NCBI RefSeq assembly: GCF_949628215.1
Contig: NC_134297.1
Span: forward strand, 6,262,001 to 6,326,000
Direction of reading: 5' to 3'
Length of the DNA stretch: 64,000 nucleotides
DNA from: Phalacrocorax aristotelis
Taxonomy: Eukaryota > Chordata > Aves > Suliformes > Phalacrocoracidae
The notes below the pieces were generated by a model. That model saw only the letters and a list, made by a program, of their open reading frames with translations. It had not been told where the DNA came from and made no database searches. Positions 45,576-58,100 of this stretch are shown here, piece by piece; the first letter of the stretch is position 1; the number at the start of each line of letters is the position of its first letter. The position numbers and the translations under genes are program-made.

Positions 45576-48336
45576 TAGGTCAAAATTAAGGGGGGAGAAA
45601 AACTAGTTTTGAGTGTCTTTGGATAGAAACATGAAGCTAAGATTTTTCATTAAAATATTAATGTTTTATGGAGTATATCTTTGCTTTGTGTCGTTATTTA
45701 ACTATAGCAGCGCTTGTCTCACAGTGCAAAAGAGCAGCTTTGGCCTCGTGTAAGAAGGTGCAGCTCTGTTGCCAGAGCTGTGTTCTCGTGTAACTTTTGC
45801 TTACAGTTAGTCTCAAAATAGTTGAGTATGAGGAGAATGTCACTGTTGCCGCAGCCGTCAGTGGGAGGAAGGTAGTTTAAAACAAAACAAGCGTTAATAA
45901 ATGATTGGAGAAGTCACATGAGTGACGAGTATTCAGAAGAAAGTACACACTGCTATTTAATTTTCCATTGTGTATTACATTTCCTTTTGTTAATGTTCTC
46001 TTTTAGGCCGTATTCTGCAAAAGCAGTGGGGCCGTCTTTTGAACGGGGTTTTATTGATGGAAAGCCAGCCAGGAGTGAGCCTAATCAAATTAGCCAAAGC
46101 AGGAGAGGCTTTAAAAAGGGCAGTAGACACAGTCATCACGGTCACAGCTGTGAGCTTCAAAATAGTCATGAAACAACCTAGAGTCATGGGACTTAAAACA
46201 CACCTCTGCTCTTCCTGGCACCCCTTGCAATTAAATTAATTTGCCTCCTACAGACCCACCTGTCTGACCGAGCTGGAATGCCGGCTGGATCAACACAGAG
46301 CTAGGGCACAGGTAGGGAAACGGAAGTTTTGTAACTGCCTGGCTGAAATGATTCTAGCTCTGCCCGGTAGCCTGTGTGAATAACAAGCAGGCCGGCGCGA
46401 TGAATACGCTAGCAGTCAAATCGTGTTCAGCCCCTGGCGGGAGTGAAAACGAAAATGGAGAAGGATTCCACGGTGCAGAGTAAACGGCCACAGTGAGCCT
46501 TGGAGCGGGGGGTTTGAGGGTTTTTGGGTTCCGAGTTCCCATTTGCCTAAGGACCTTGCGTAGAGACGGAAGTATTTTATCAAAAGCCCGGTTGGGAGAG
46601 GGGGGCGTACCTGGTGAAGGCTTTGGAGAGAGTGAAGCTTGAGATGTAAACGCTTTGACTCTGTCGGTCTCCCGCAAAAGCAAGAATTCTGCTGCTTTGA
46701 AGACAGACAGACCCAGTTGGGAGCACGCGGTGATGCTTGGCAGACTGTTGCGAATCTAAAGCCTGTACGGCTGCGTAGGGACATACACTACCACAAAGCT
46801 AAGGCAAAGGCTGCTAAAACATATACCTTTGATGGATATCGAGGTTCAGACCTGTGACTCGAGCGGGTTTTCCCAAAGCACAGCCACGTGTTTAAGTTTA
46901 GCATGAAACATCTTTTAGACGCCCTTAACAAAGCAAGTGTACGCTATTGAACTTTTTCTGTGGCTTCCTTATAGCGTTCAAGCGTTTTATTCCTGACGGT
47001 AATAAAGTACTATTCCTTTTGCATAGAGTGGCTGAGATGAGGTTGAACTCACAGCTCCCGAGAATGTAGTAGAGCAGGGAACAGAGTTCTCCCAGGGCTT
47101 ACTGCACCGTTCCTGCCTATGCCATGGCCTGGTGGAAATGAAGCTGCTAAGAGCAGCCTGCTTGGATTACGTACAAAGCGCTGTTCACGAGCTGCTTGCG
47201 CAAGCTGCGTCCCTGGAGCGCTGAGCGTAACTCTTGTCATCGCCGTTCTTGGAGCAGAGATCGCTGTGAGACCATGGGCGAGCAGAGCAGGGGTAAGTGT
47301 GGACCTGTTAGAGCCTCGGAGACATGAGGTTTTCAGTCATTCCGATTTTGGGGATCAGTTAACGCTTTTTTTACAGAGGAGATACGTTCTTGAATAGCAG
47401 ATTCATGCTTACTGAGAGTAGCCCTGATTTTCTTAAAATTGCCTTTTACATCCTTTACAAATAGGCCACATCACCCAGAGTGAAAACCCTGCGTTTGAAA
47501 ACCACTGTGAAGGCGTGAGTTAATCGCCTTTGATCATGAGCTGCCTTTGTCTCAGTTACAAGGTCTCCCGGCAAAGATTAGAGAGCAACTCCTGGGGCAT
47601 CTGTGTGCGGATCTCGCGTGAACCTTTACCTCTGAGCATTGAAATTTGAATTCTTCCATCCAAATTTTGAAGCTAAAGATGTCAATGTAAGAGAGGTGCT
47701 TCGCTCGACTCAATTTGTGCGGCTGGACACTCTCGCCGACCCTTAGACGCACCCCCGGGGACGAGCACAACGGATTGGATTTATGTGGGAGTTATCTTTG
47801 AGGATACATCCGCTGCGTCTGGCTAAACTGCATTCCCAGTCTTCCATGTGCCTGCGTAAAGCTAGATGCTCGGGCCCCGCGTTTTGAAATGCTCCCATCG
47901 TTTAGATGATAACAGTTTTTTTTCTCAAAAAGTACGGCTTGTTCCCCTGTACACGCACGCGCGCGCACACGCGATCTGTATGTGCTCATTCAGAAGGAAT
48001 TTTGAACAACGACCGTACATAAAACATCGATCGACCAACTCTTTCCTTGCTGCTTCCCTACAGGAACAGCTGGTAGTACTGTCGTCGTCTTGGTTAACTC
48101 TCAGCAGATCCAACAGGTTACTAGCTTAAACCTCCAGCAAGAGCCTCGCTTCGCTCCGCTGCCGGCCCTCACAAGCTCCTCTCGTGTTTGGAGTGAAAAG
48201 GAGAGGCGCGGTTTCCTGCGATCCTGTGCTCAGCTCTAAACAAGGTTCTCCTCCGCAGGGAGGCAGGACTTACAGCCAAGTTATTAATTGTAAGGAAGCA
48301 GATACATTTTGTGGTCTTGAGAGGGTTGTTGTTGGG
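45576..48336. other. Intergenic, no gene recognised
   Basis: Downstream flank of ZBTB44. Open frames below about 120 codons on both strands show no domain, repeat or exon structure I can support. A short CG/CA alternating run (CACGCACGCGCGCGCACACGCG) lies near 47953. Confidence 0.55.
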
Positions 48337-48368
48337 TTTTTTTTTTTTTTGGGGGGGGGGGGGGGGGG
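48337..48368 (+). repeat. T14-G18 homopolymer block
   Basis: Fourteen T directly followed by eighteen G. Exact length may be unreliable in any assembly because long G runs are error-prone. Confidence 0.85.
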
Positions 48369-51300
48369 AGCGTTGATGGTACTTCAGTACCATTCCCCGC
48401 TTTATTTTTTCCTCCGCGTAGACTCTGACATTTTCCAGACTACTTCGAAGAAAAAACAACGTCAGCTACAAACAGATTGCTGTTAAGTATGAAGGAACAT
48501 CGAATAAGTATGGGCAGTACTCATTTACGCCAAAACAAAGTGCAGTTCTTAATTATCTGTTGCCTTAAAGCATTTGCGTCTGCAGTGCAGTACAGCTTTC
48601 AAACCACCTTGGGCCCAAGATAGCTGTGGGTATGCCCCCGGCGTTCGTGCCTCTAGGAAGACAGAAAACCAACGGTAAAATAGATCACCTGTGCTCTTTG
48701 GAGGCAGGGGAGAAGCCTCCCAGGTGAGTACGCCTTGGGGAATAACCTGAAGCGCTGGGAGAGGAGCGAGGCAACCACGATGTGGTTGTGGGCTGGCAGA
48801 GGAGGTGACTCAGTTCCAGGATCGCTTTTATGTGTGTAAGCGGAGGAGACATTTTCACACACACAGACACAAGGAGAAACAATCCCTCAGGGTTTGATAC
48901 TACAACACTGAAGGGTAACGGCCCCCTGGCTTCAGAAGAGCAAGGTAAATTACAATCCCAGTCCACTTAAGCACTTAAATAGCCTGCCTTCCCCGAAACG
49001 TGTTTAAATCACTCCTGAAGAGCTTACCCGCTTTGTGGACTTTACTTTTGCCAGTTGCTTCTCTGACTCAGCGCGCTGTATTTTATAGCCTGTGTATCAA
49101 TGGGGTGCACAGAACCATTTTTGGAGAGTTGATGTGCACAAACAGACCCTCGCGCTGAGTAAAACAAAGCGGGAGAGAAAAGACACCAAAGCACAGGACT
49201 AATAGGCAACAGAGCTCAGAAAACCAAAACATCTCTCCAGGGTAGGACTTCATCTTCCCACAATTTAAACGAGAAAAATAACAAAAATCCTAACAAAACC
49301 TTTTATATAACTTCAGCGTTGCAGTGATCAGTTTCAGGGTTGACGTGACAGCAATTATAAACAACAGTTATGCAACCGCCTCCTTGATTGAATTGAAATT
49401 AATACAGAGCAAGAAAGAGCCAAACAAAAAGAAATGGCTTTGGGTTGACTCGTTATGTATTAAATAAATAATAAAAAAAATAAGCTCAGGTCAACCTCTT
49501 TTTCAAAAGTGAGCGCAAGCCCAGGGTGAAAAATCTTGAAGAAGAGGCAAAGTGAATTGCTCTTAACAATTCTATTTGTGTTAGAGGCAGATTTTTGTTT
49601 ATCTTCTAAGGCTTACAGCTCATTTCTTTCTAATCTGACAGTGAAGTAATTCAATAGTTGAATTTTGCTCAAGTTCCTTTTAATTTAAAACTCTTTTTTT
49701 TTTTATATAAAAACTGTTGTAACACGTCGTAGCACTGGGTATCGGGATTCCAGTGTCGCTGATTGACGCCATCTGCGGGGAAGGCCCCCGTACGCGTGTG
49801 TGCGTACACGCGATTCCCTCCACTCGCCATCTGGCAGGCGTTCAGATGTTTTCGAGTGGAAACGAAGGCAACGTGGCCGCTGCGCGTTGCACGGGCAGCG
49901 TCCCCTGTCTCCGAGGGGAATGCTTCCTCCGAGCAAATGCCACTTGGTAGCGCTTGAATTCGTGTAAAGAAAGCTCAGGCTGGCTGTACTGGCAAAGCCG
50001 GAGCCCTGCCCGTGTTGTACGGGAGTCGTGCCCAACTCGTGTTCTGTGACCTGAGAGGACGCAATTATTCGGTACCATCAAAGGCTTTGTGCGGACCTGA
50101 GCTAACCTCCTGGAGTTAATTTGCCCTTCTGAGGTGGGTGTATAAAAACAATGCCAGGGTGGATCTTTTATCAAAGAAATCCTGTGGCGTCTTCTGCTTC
50201 TCCAGGATTTCCCCTGTCGATACAGGGGATAACGCACCCAGGAGGGGACGGGGGACAGGAATGAATCCTGTTGTTTCTTTGCTCCTCCTCGCCTTTTCCA
50301 CCCTGAGTAGAGGCAGAGGAGCCTCGAGCTTGTTGCTTCCCCTGATAGCGGAGGAAGCAATTTTGGAAGCTCCTACGCAAGACGGGTTTGCTGCACATCC
50401 CACTGACACGTATGCTAGCGTGAGTCATCCGGGGAATTCGCTGCCCTCTACGCAACAGGTTTGGTGAGCAAAGTGCCAAAGAAAACCCGCAGAAAATAGC
50501 GCGCTTGCTATTATTTGTACGCGCACGCTCAGCTGGGATGAGCCTCTGTGCTGGATTCCCTGCCAGGTTTGCCACAAGTAGGCGCCGGACAGGTGGCTTC
50601 GTCCCCGGTAGCCTTGGTGTAGAGGGAAAAAAGCTGATCTCAAAGCTACCTACCTCAGCTGCTGAGTTTCCAAAGGCCGCTTGTTTACGCTTTCCTTTCC
50701 TGGGCCAGTAGCTCGGGGTTGCATATGACCCTTGGCGTGCTGTTAGGCGGCGTGAAGAGTGCAGCCTGCGTGGCTATCTTGTCCTTGCTTGCCTTTCCTG
50801 CTTCCTTCCTTCGGTCTGTCGCTGTGGATTCTAAGGGAGCGAGGGAAAAGCGAAAGCTTGCATGGCCTTTGACATCTCTCCAAGCCAGAAATAAAGCACC
50901 GGGAGGTTAAATTTTATGTTTTGCTTAGCCTTCTCCTCTGGAGACATGAAAAGAATTATAGGAGCTTGATCTATAGTGCGGCTAGGCAGCTGTGATGGGT
51001 GCTTTATTAAAGTCTATAGCAATCAAGCTAACACAAACCAGAACCTTTCCCTGTAGCTTTATGTAACCCTTTAAAAAGTGATGGATGCTTTGCAGCAGGA
51101 GGGGGGCGGGAAATCAGTAGGTTAGGTCAAACTGCACAACATGAGAACCAGAACAATTAATAGCCCTTAATGTGAAATAGCAAGCTCTTGGCTCCTCGAA
51201 TATTATACGGTTTATAACCCAGGACAGGTTGTAGTTAAGAGTATGGCTCTCATCAAGAGCCGGCGATGGAGCCCTCGGTACAATAAAGCCGTTCCATGGA

Positions 51301-51805
51301 GATGATCCTATTTGCTGCTTCTGATCTCTTAAGTAGCTTCTTTGCTACTGGTTTCGCCCCTCTCTGTCTCCACGCTACAGGAGCAATGCAGCTCTGGGGG
51401 AGGGAACCGGATTCCTTCCTTTCAAGAACTGGCAGCTGAACCATTAGCTGAACTCTGGTGGCAACGGTGCCTCTTCCCCGTCAGTTGCCGTTCGTGCAAA
51501 TTCACTGAATCAGCGGCAGAGCCGTAACTGGGCACGATCTGGTTTTGTCTTTATTGCTAGTGACGATGCCAGAAAGCCTGCAGCCTGAATTCCCAACTCA
51601 AAGCGGGTTTGCAGGACCCGTGTTCTGAAAAAGCCTTTCTTTTGTTTGCTGTCCAACACAGAGACTCTGAGCTGGATGTTGGGAGAGGCAAAGAATCCGA
51701 CAGCACAGAATGCAGCTTGCTTGACGTACCAGGGCACATTTTCCTCTCCTTCAGCACCTGGGCCGTTTTGATCCCTTGGTTAACCTGAGACATTCCATTT
51801 TCTAG
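48369..51805. other. Intergenic; CNE-like tracts, no gene recognised
   Basis: No coding exon recognised. Two tracts (49250-49500 and 50980-51240) are AT-rich, complex and rich in homeobox-type TAAT/ATTA cores, resembling conserved non-coding sequence. A short perfect hairpin, TCCCCTGT / ACAGGGGA, lies at 50210-50229. Overlapping open frames on both strands at 49.7-50.7 kb (up to 172 codons, minus) lack recognisable domains. Confidence 0.5.
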
Positions 51806-52102
51806 GTACCTGCTAGTAGACCAGGCAGCTACTTATCCATCTTCTTTCCTAAAGCCAGAGAAGGAGGAAGCAAACCTCAGCAGCAGGGAAGAATCAAACC
51901 TCAGCAGCAGGGAAGAATCAAACCGCAGAAGAAGGGAAGAATCAAACCGCAGCAGGAGGAATCAAAGAGAAAGAGGCAGTTCCTGCTGAACAAACATCAC
52001 TCTTACCAGGATACAGAAGAACAGCCTCCTGGATCCCCTTGCCATCTCCGTCTATGCAGGGGCTATAGGCGTAAGTCTACACTGTGTCTCCTCGTGCAGT
52101 AA
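51806..52102 (+). other. Candidate exon-like open segment with octapeptide repeats
   Basis: An open frame of 98 codons without a start codon begins right after CATTTTCTAG (good acceptor, AG at 51804-51805) and runs to TAA at 52100-52102. A strong donor, GGC|GTAAGT, lies at 52070/52071, giving a 265-nt exon-like unit. The frame contains the repeat KPQQQGRI twice, then KPQKKGRI, then a partial copy, and a basic SKRKRQ stretch. I do not recognise it. It may be a lineage-specific or long non-coding transcript exon, or a minisatellite that happens to stay open, since a 24-bp period cannot introduce frameshifts. Confidence 0.25.
51871..51962 (+). repeat. 24-bp tandem repeat, 3.8 copies
   Basis: CAAACCTCAGCAGCAGGGAA then GAAT forms the unit. 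Copies lie at 51871-51894, 51895-51918 (identical) and 51919-51942 (CCGCAGAAGAA variant); a 20-nt fourth copy is at 51943-51962. Confidence 0.9.
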
Positions 52103-55100
52103 CTCGGTGTTTCATGCAATGCTGTGTGCTGTTACGGGGCGCAGCCACGTCGTTTCAGGGCCTCTTGGGTAGTGACACTGGCACCAAAGTGGTCTAGTGC
52201 ACTCAGAGACTGAGGGCCTCGTGCCTGTAATATTTTTTATACAACCGCATAAAACTCGTTGCTGTGTTGTTTTTTTTTTTTAAATCAGGGCTTTCAAGTA
52301 CGTCCTCTTTTCTAATGAAAGCTAAATTTATGCTTAAACTCCTGACGGGAGACACGGGGAATGAAGAAGAGGAGTTTTGGTTTTCTAAAAGTGTCTTGGG
52401 AAGAAAGTTGCTGGTTTATTGTCGTCATCCCCAAAGCAAGAATATAGAACCCGCAAAACTGGAAACTAATTTTCACTGCAACTTTTCAATTTAGAAAGTA
52501 GCTTTCATTCTGAGTTGGTGGCTCATCTGGAAAAGACAAACCTTTTTTTTTATTATTTTTTTTTTTACAAAATACCTCTATGTTTTTTAAATAGCCTCCT
52601 GAAAATGTCTCCGATTTTTTTTTTCCATGATATACCTTGCTATTAAAGGTTTTCTTCCTGACTTGGAAGACAAGGTAATTTCAGATCATGAACATGTCTC
52701 ACAAAGAGGACGCGGTTCCCTGCAGGACTCTGCCGTAGCCTTCCGGCACGCTCGGAGCCAGCACTCCCTTCCTTGCAGTCAAGTCATGTTTGGTAGCTTG
52801 GCTTTGGGGCAGAGGGGGGTTTGTCACGGCTCTGACGACTAGAAAACAAACCCTTAATTCCCCTTGTGAAAACCCAAAGGAGCTGCGCTGGAGGACGGCA
52901 GCCCACCATAAGCGTGCATCGAGAAGGGCAGGTGTTCGCAGCCCTCTTTCGACTAAGCCACGTGTATTTCCATTGCCATAACCATGGAGCAAAATGCTTG
53001 CCCTCCCCATTCTATTTATAGAAAACAAATATAATACCATTACAGCAGGAGAGAGGCTGGACTTTGTAAATTGCATTAGCATATTGGCAGAGTTTAGATT
53101 CCTGGCCTGGAAGAGCCTCCATAACAAAATAATCTGCTTAATTACCCCTAGGTCCAGCAGCCCCGAGTGAGAAAAAAACAGATTTTGCAAAGTAAAACCA
53201 GTTCCACCGTTACCTTTCCAGCCCCCTGTCCTTAAACAAAGCAGTTACTTCTCTGCGTAACCTTGTGGTGAATGAACTTCAAGTCTCTTAGCCAAGTCTG
53301 AATTTAGCTGGTGTTTTTTTATCTCCAGAGGTGTTTCATTAGCTCAATTACAAGTGACATGTTCCACTATGCACTGCTGACTGAAAAAACTCAGCCAACC
53401 TAAATCCCTCTCCAAATAGAGTCCAATTAACCTCTTACTCCCCCTTCCTTTAATCCCCCATGCCTCATGACTTGTTCACAGCCACACCTTTTAAAGAGGA
53501 CCAAAGTAAACTACCTGAGATAACTATGTACTTGACAACTGCTGTGTTTGTGCTTGAGTTTTTGGTTCCGTAGGGCTTTGGTGTATGCTGTTATTGTTCA
53601 GAAAGAGCCTATGTTTGCTGCGATGATGCCCAGCCACCGTTCTCTGTTGCACGACCCACCACGTGGGCAAGCCCCTCACCGTCCCGATCCATAAAAGATG
53701 GGCAGCGATCCTCGGTAACGCGCAGAAGTGTTGTTGAACGTGTTAAATGCAGCCCTCCGTGTGACTGCAGAGACCCCCCCGGGGCGTAACTGTTGGTGCG
53801 AGCGTGCTTGCTAACGTTTCGGTTCGCTTATAGGAACTCCGGGTCCTGGTTAAGCGTTGTTTTGGAGGTGGTTAAGGTGCCTGGGTGTTACACCGGCTTC
53901 CTGCTCCGGGCTGGGTTTTGCCCTAGATCCATTAATGTTCTGGCAGCAGTGCTTCCTCGCTGGTGCTGTCAAGACAGTTAGATGCTGGAGTCATCGGTAA
54001 GGCGTATCACCCTGAATGGATGGGTTGGATCAGTGACCTACTTTAATGAGTCTTGCACAAGTCTGACCTTCTCCTGACGATCCACCCTGAGACCTCAGCA
54101 GCACAAGCCATTTCAAAGCATCCCTGTGCGCTGTTCTGGTCATGTGCTGGAGTCTTAGGAGCGAGGCAGCGAGTCTGTCAGCTGGGGCCAGGAGCTGTGA
54201 TTTGGAAACCCTGAGTGCTTGATTTGGCTACAGCCTTGCTTTGCAAATCCACACAAACATCTCATTTTCTCGATTTTTGTTTTGTTTTTTTTTCCATTGT
54301 ATCCACAGTCCATGTCCTGAAGAACTTGTACTCCCTGTGAATTAGTGGTAGGATTATTACTGGAATTTCATCTGCTTGCATGCTGAAATAAGCTCTCGAT
54401 CTGGGTTGAGATTTAGGCTGCAGCAGTTGTTGGGTTTTGTTTCTTTAGCAGACAGTTATTTTTTAAAACAGTTCTGTTTTCGACTTACAAGCATTTTCCT
54501 CCGAACGTGCCTGCAATAAATCACCAGTAAAACTCAGAGAGTGGCATAAATGTGCTGTTGAGGACAAACCAGCCCTGGGGACTGATCAGAACAGGTTACA
54601 GCAGAGGTATGGGGTTACACCCCATAAACCGAGGAATACAGTAAAAGACATACAGAAAAACTCCACCTCTTCCAATAGGATGCTCTGTGTATTTTGGGGT
54701 CTTGGATCAGCGTGATCCAACTCTCTGCGTCCCAGGCAAAGCTAGCTTTGGGAGTGTTGCTACGATCGGCACCGTAAAATTTCATATCTTCGTTGGGTTT
54801 CACTTTTTATTCCTGTAGGTTTGAATAGCCCGACAAGCATGTTTCCGAAAAGCCTGGTGCGTGGACTGACGCTGAGAGAGCCGTACCTATTACCGTCCGA
54901 AAAGAGGGTTATGTGGGATAGACTAGAAAAACAGGCATCTGTCTTGGGAAGGCTGACAGCTCCTGCGTGGGGGGCGGGATGAGTGCTGACGTGGTGGTGG
55001 TTTGGTGGGGCAATGCGGGCAGGTCATCCACACCGGTGCTGGCCTGTATTTATATCCGTGCGTGCATTTGTGCCGCTCGCTGAGCGATAGAACAGGATGA

Positions 55101-58100
55101 ATGCCCCGTACCGTGGAAAGGCAGCACTGAGGCTGGGCTTAACTGCAAAGTCGATACGCAGAGAACTAGTCTGGTCAGGTTTTCCACAGACAATTATCTA
55201 TTTATTCTCTTCATATAACATCTCTCTACATCCTTTTTTGGCTTTTCTGCTTTTAATTCTCCTTTCCTCCCCTAAGCTGACAATCCATCCTTCCTATCTT
55301 TTGCCGTCTAAAGCCCATTCTCACCAGTGGTCCCAGCGGCCTTTGGCACACGCCTCCCCAGTCCCTTCGTCGTCGAAAACGGCGGCGTTCTCCTCCCTTG
55401 GCCGCTGCCCCGGGCGGCTCAGGGCTCCTGGCTGCTGGCTGAGTTCATGCAGTTTCTCTGCCCTGGGCCCAGCTAACGCGTCTGGTTTTTACGTAGCAGC
55501 GGGCCCAATCCCAACCCCGATCTAAGCCTGCCTAGAGGTGCTTTCCCCATCTCCTGACCCAGGCTGAGACATTCACAGGTGTCTCTCCGGTTCAAAGCAT
55601 GGCTGAACCACCACGTCCCTCGGTGCTTTGGGCTATTCGAAGCCTGCACGGCATTGCCGTGGCTTCAGCCCCTTTCTTCATTTAACGTTCTCCGTTCCTG
55701 GAGATGTTTTGTTTCTGCCTATCCCCTTAAGAGGTCAAGTGCTTCCACAGGGAGGTTAGCCTGTAGTTTTCCATGCACCCAGACTACTCCACGCACGAGT
55801 GAATTTGTTCTGTGATAATACAGCCGAGCAAGCAAAACCACAAGTAAATCAGACTGGTGTGGTTTGGTTTTTTTTTTTTCCCCACTTTTAATAACAGTTT
55901 ACTATTCTGTAAGTGCATGTAAAGCACATGCCCTATTCCCCCAGCCAAGGAGCCTGACAGCTTGTCAGCAAGAACTACCATAGGTCTAGAGTGACTGATT
56001 TATACAAGTAAAAGTACACGTGCCAAGACCTGGCAGCAGCTTGCTCCTTCTTTTTTTTTGTAACGGCTTGGCAACCCTCTCTCCTCTCCTTCATCCAAAC
56101 TTTTGCCTTTTATAGTCTTTGAATAACGCCTTTTCTTTTTTTTTTTTTTTTTTTTAAATGTATGTGGCAGTTCCCCCTCCCTTCTCTTTCAGCCCTTCGC
56201 TCTCCCTTATCTGAATTGGCCACGGGACAGGAGATGCTGGCCTCACAACAAGCAGTCCTTGACGGAGTACGCGCAGTCACAAACCGGATTGCACAGGGAC
56301 CCGTGGTGTTGTGCATGGGGGGGTGGGGGCCTCAGGGCGCCGCAGTGCTTTCTCCCCTGCGCTCCGATATTCCCATGCTCCTGTGCTGTTCATGTTTGTG
56401 CTAAACCTGGCCTTCCTCCGCAGCAGTACGTGCACGTGCACGCGCTCACACTGGTGCGGTCGAGCGGTTATTAACGTTGATTCTCATGGTCTCAGTGTGG
56501 AGCTCTCGTTTAAGGAATTACACAAATTTGTGGGCGTATCCAAGTGGGAATTCTTGCACGCGTGCATACACAAACATATATAAACGACCCTGCATAGTCA
56601 TATGGCCTCCGACGTAGATTCAGGCTTGATTACAGGTGAAGGTTTATTGATTTGCTCTTTCTCACTCGAGCCTCTATTCAGGTATAGGCTCATACACAGC
56701 TGTGCAGCCACGCGGTTTCTCAGACACAAGCATTCTTAGGCACAGACAGTCTCTCACACATAAGCTTATAGATTTATGATTTGTTGTGAGAGTGGAAAAC
56801 AGCTGCTGCAGGCTAATCAAATACAGCAGAAGATTTAACGCAAAATATTGAAAAACACTGTCTGGTAGGAGGGTGAAATTCTTTAAAACATGCTGGTCTC
56901 ATGGCGCTAGGCCAGTGCAAGAAGATTTGCACCTGGCCACGCTGAACGTCAGCAGCGGGTCTGGAGGAGGCTGCTTCACCCTTAGAGGGCTGCCAGATAC
57001 ACGGGCTAAAACTCACGTTGGGTCTCGCCCTGCGAATAAGCTGCATAAGTCCGGGGCTGTGGTTTTTCAGGGGCACGCAAGCAGAGCTGCTTAGCGGGGA
57101 CCGGTAGGAAAGAAGAGCAGTCCAACTGGAGCTCGAGCTTTGCAGCACATTGGCAGAGCAGGTTGAAGTTCTCACTACTGGCTCGCTTCTGCCCGTCTCT
57201 ATGGACAAATGGAAAGCCTGTTTCTCCAGGGCTGTCAGTTCAGCACCTTTCACCAGTTCTGCTAAGGCTGCAAAGGCTTGGAAATAATTAACTGCAAAGG
57301 AAAGAATTTCATCTCAGGTTTCTGCTGACTGATGACACAGGCAATTTATGATGCCACAAGAAGCTCAGGCTGGGATTATTTCTATGTAACTCCCCACGCT
57401 GCTGCTTGGCAGCTCAGTGACTGTGTTGGAAGTGACTGAACTAGATTAATACCTTGTGGATTTGAACTGTAAACTTCCACAGGGTTGGAGTTGGGGAGCT
57501 CGGCTTAGCTGAGCACAGACTAGAGCTGCGGCGCTTGCAGCGTCCTCATCTCCCTTTCCTGGTGCCGGTAGGTGGGACTCCTCAGCACAGCTCTCCCCGT
57601 TCTCACCCAGCTGGTATGATCTCACCCATCCATCGCCAAAGGTGAGACCGCAAAGGGCCGGGCGGTGAAAATAGTGCAGGATCAGTCTTCAAAGTGTCCT
57701 GCCCGTGAAACCTTGGCTCCGCAGCCTCAGCGGCTCTGTGCTGCAGCTCACTCTCTGGAAAACGAAGCGAGCGGCTCCGGCCTCCCTGGGTGCTAGACAG
57801 AGAAAACATGACACCTGAGCAGGGTGCTCAGATGTCGCGGCTAATGGACAGGTGTATTTTGTTCCTGTCTGCTCTCGGTCTGCAACAGGAGACGAGGGGC
57901 TCCCGCTCCAGCAGTGGTTTCGGCTGCAAGAAGAGATCGCTCTTTTGCCGTTGATGGTTGAGGGTTTAGTCCCTGCAATTTACCTGCAAATATGTGTCAT
58001 TTTTCTGACTGGAGACTCCACAGGCTGAACCAGTTCTCCGTGCGCCCTGCCGTGAGCTGAGAGATAAGACTTTCTGAAGAGAAGGGCCATGGGGCCGTTG

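Noticed and set aside
46780..46815. TACCACAAAGCTAAGGCAAAG considered as the alternative ZBTB44 terminal exon (YHSKGKEP-like)
   Set aside because: Encodes YHKAKAK, not the expected peptide, and no AG acceptor precedes it.
49842..50360. 172-codon minus-strand frame with overlapping frames on the other strand
   Set aside because: No domain, low-complexity Arg/Ser content, overlapping equally long frames on both strands.
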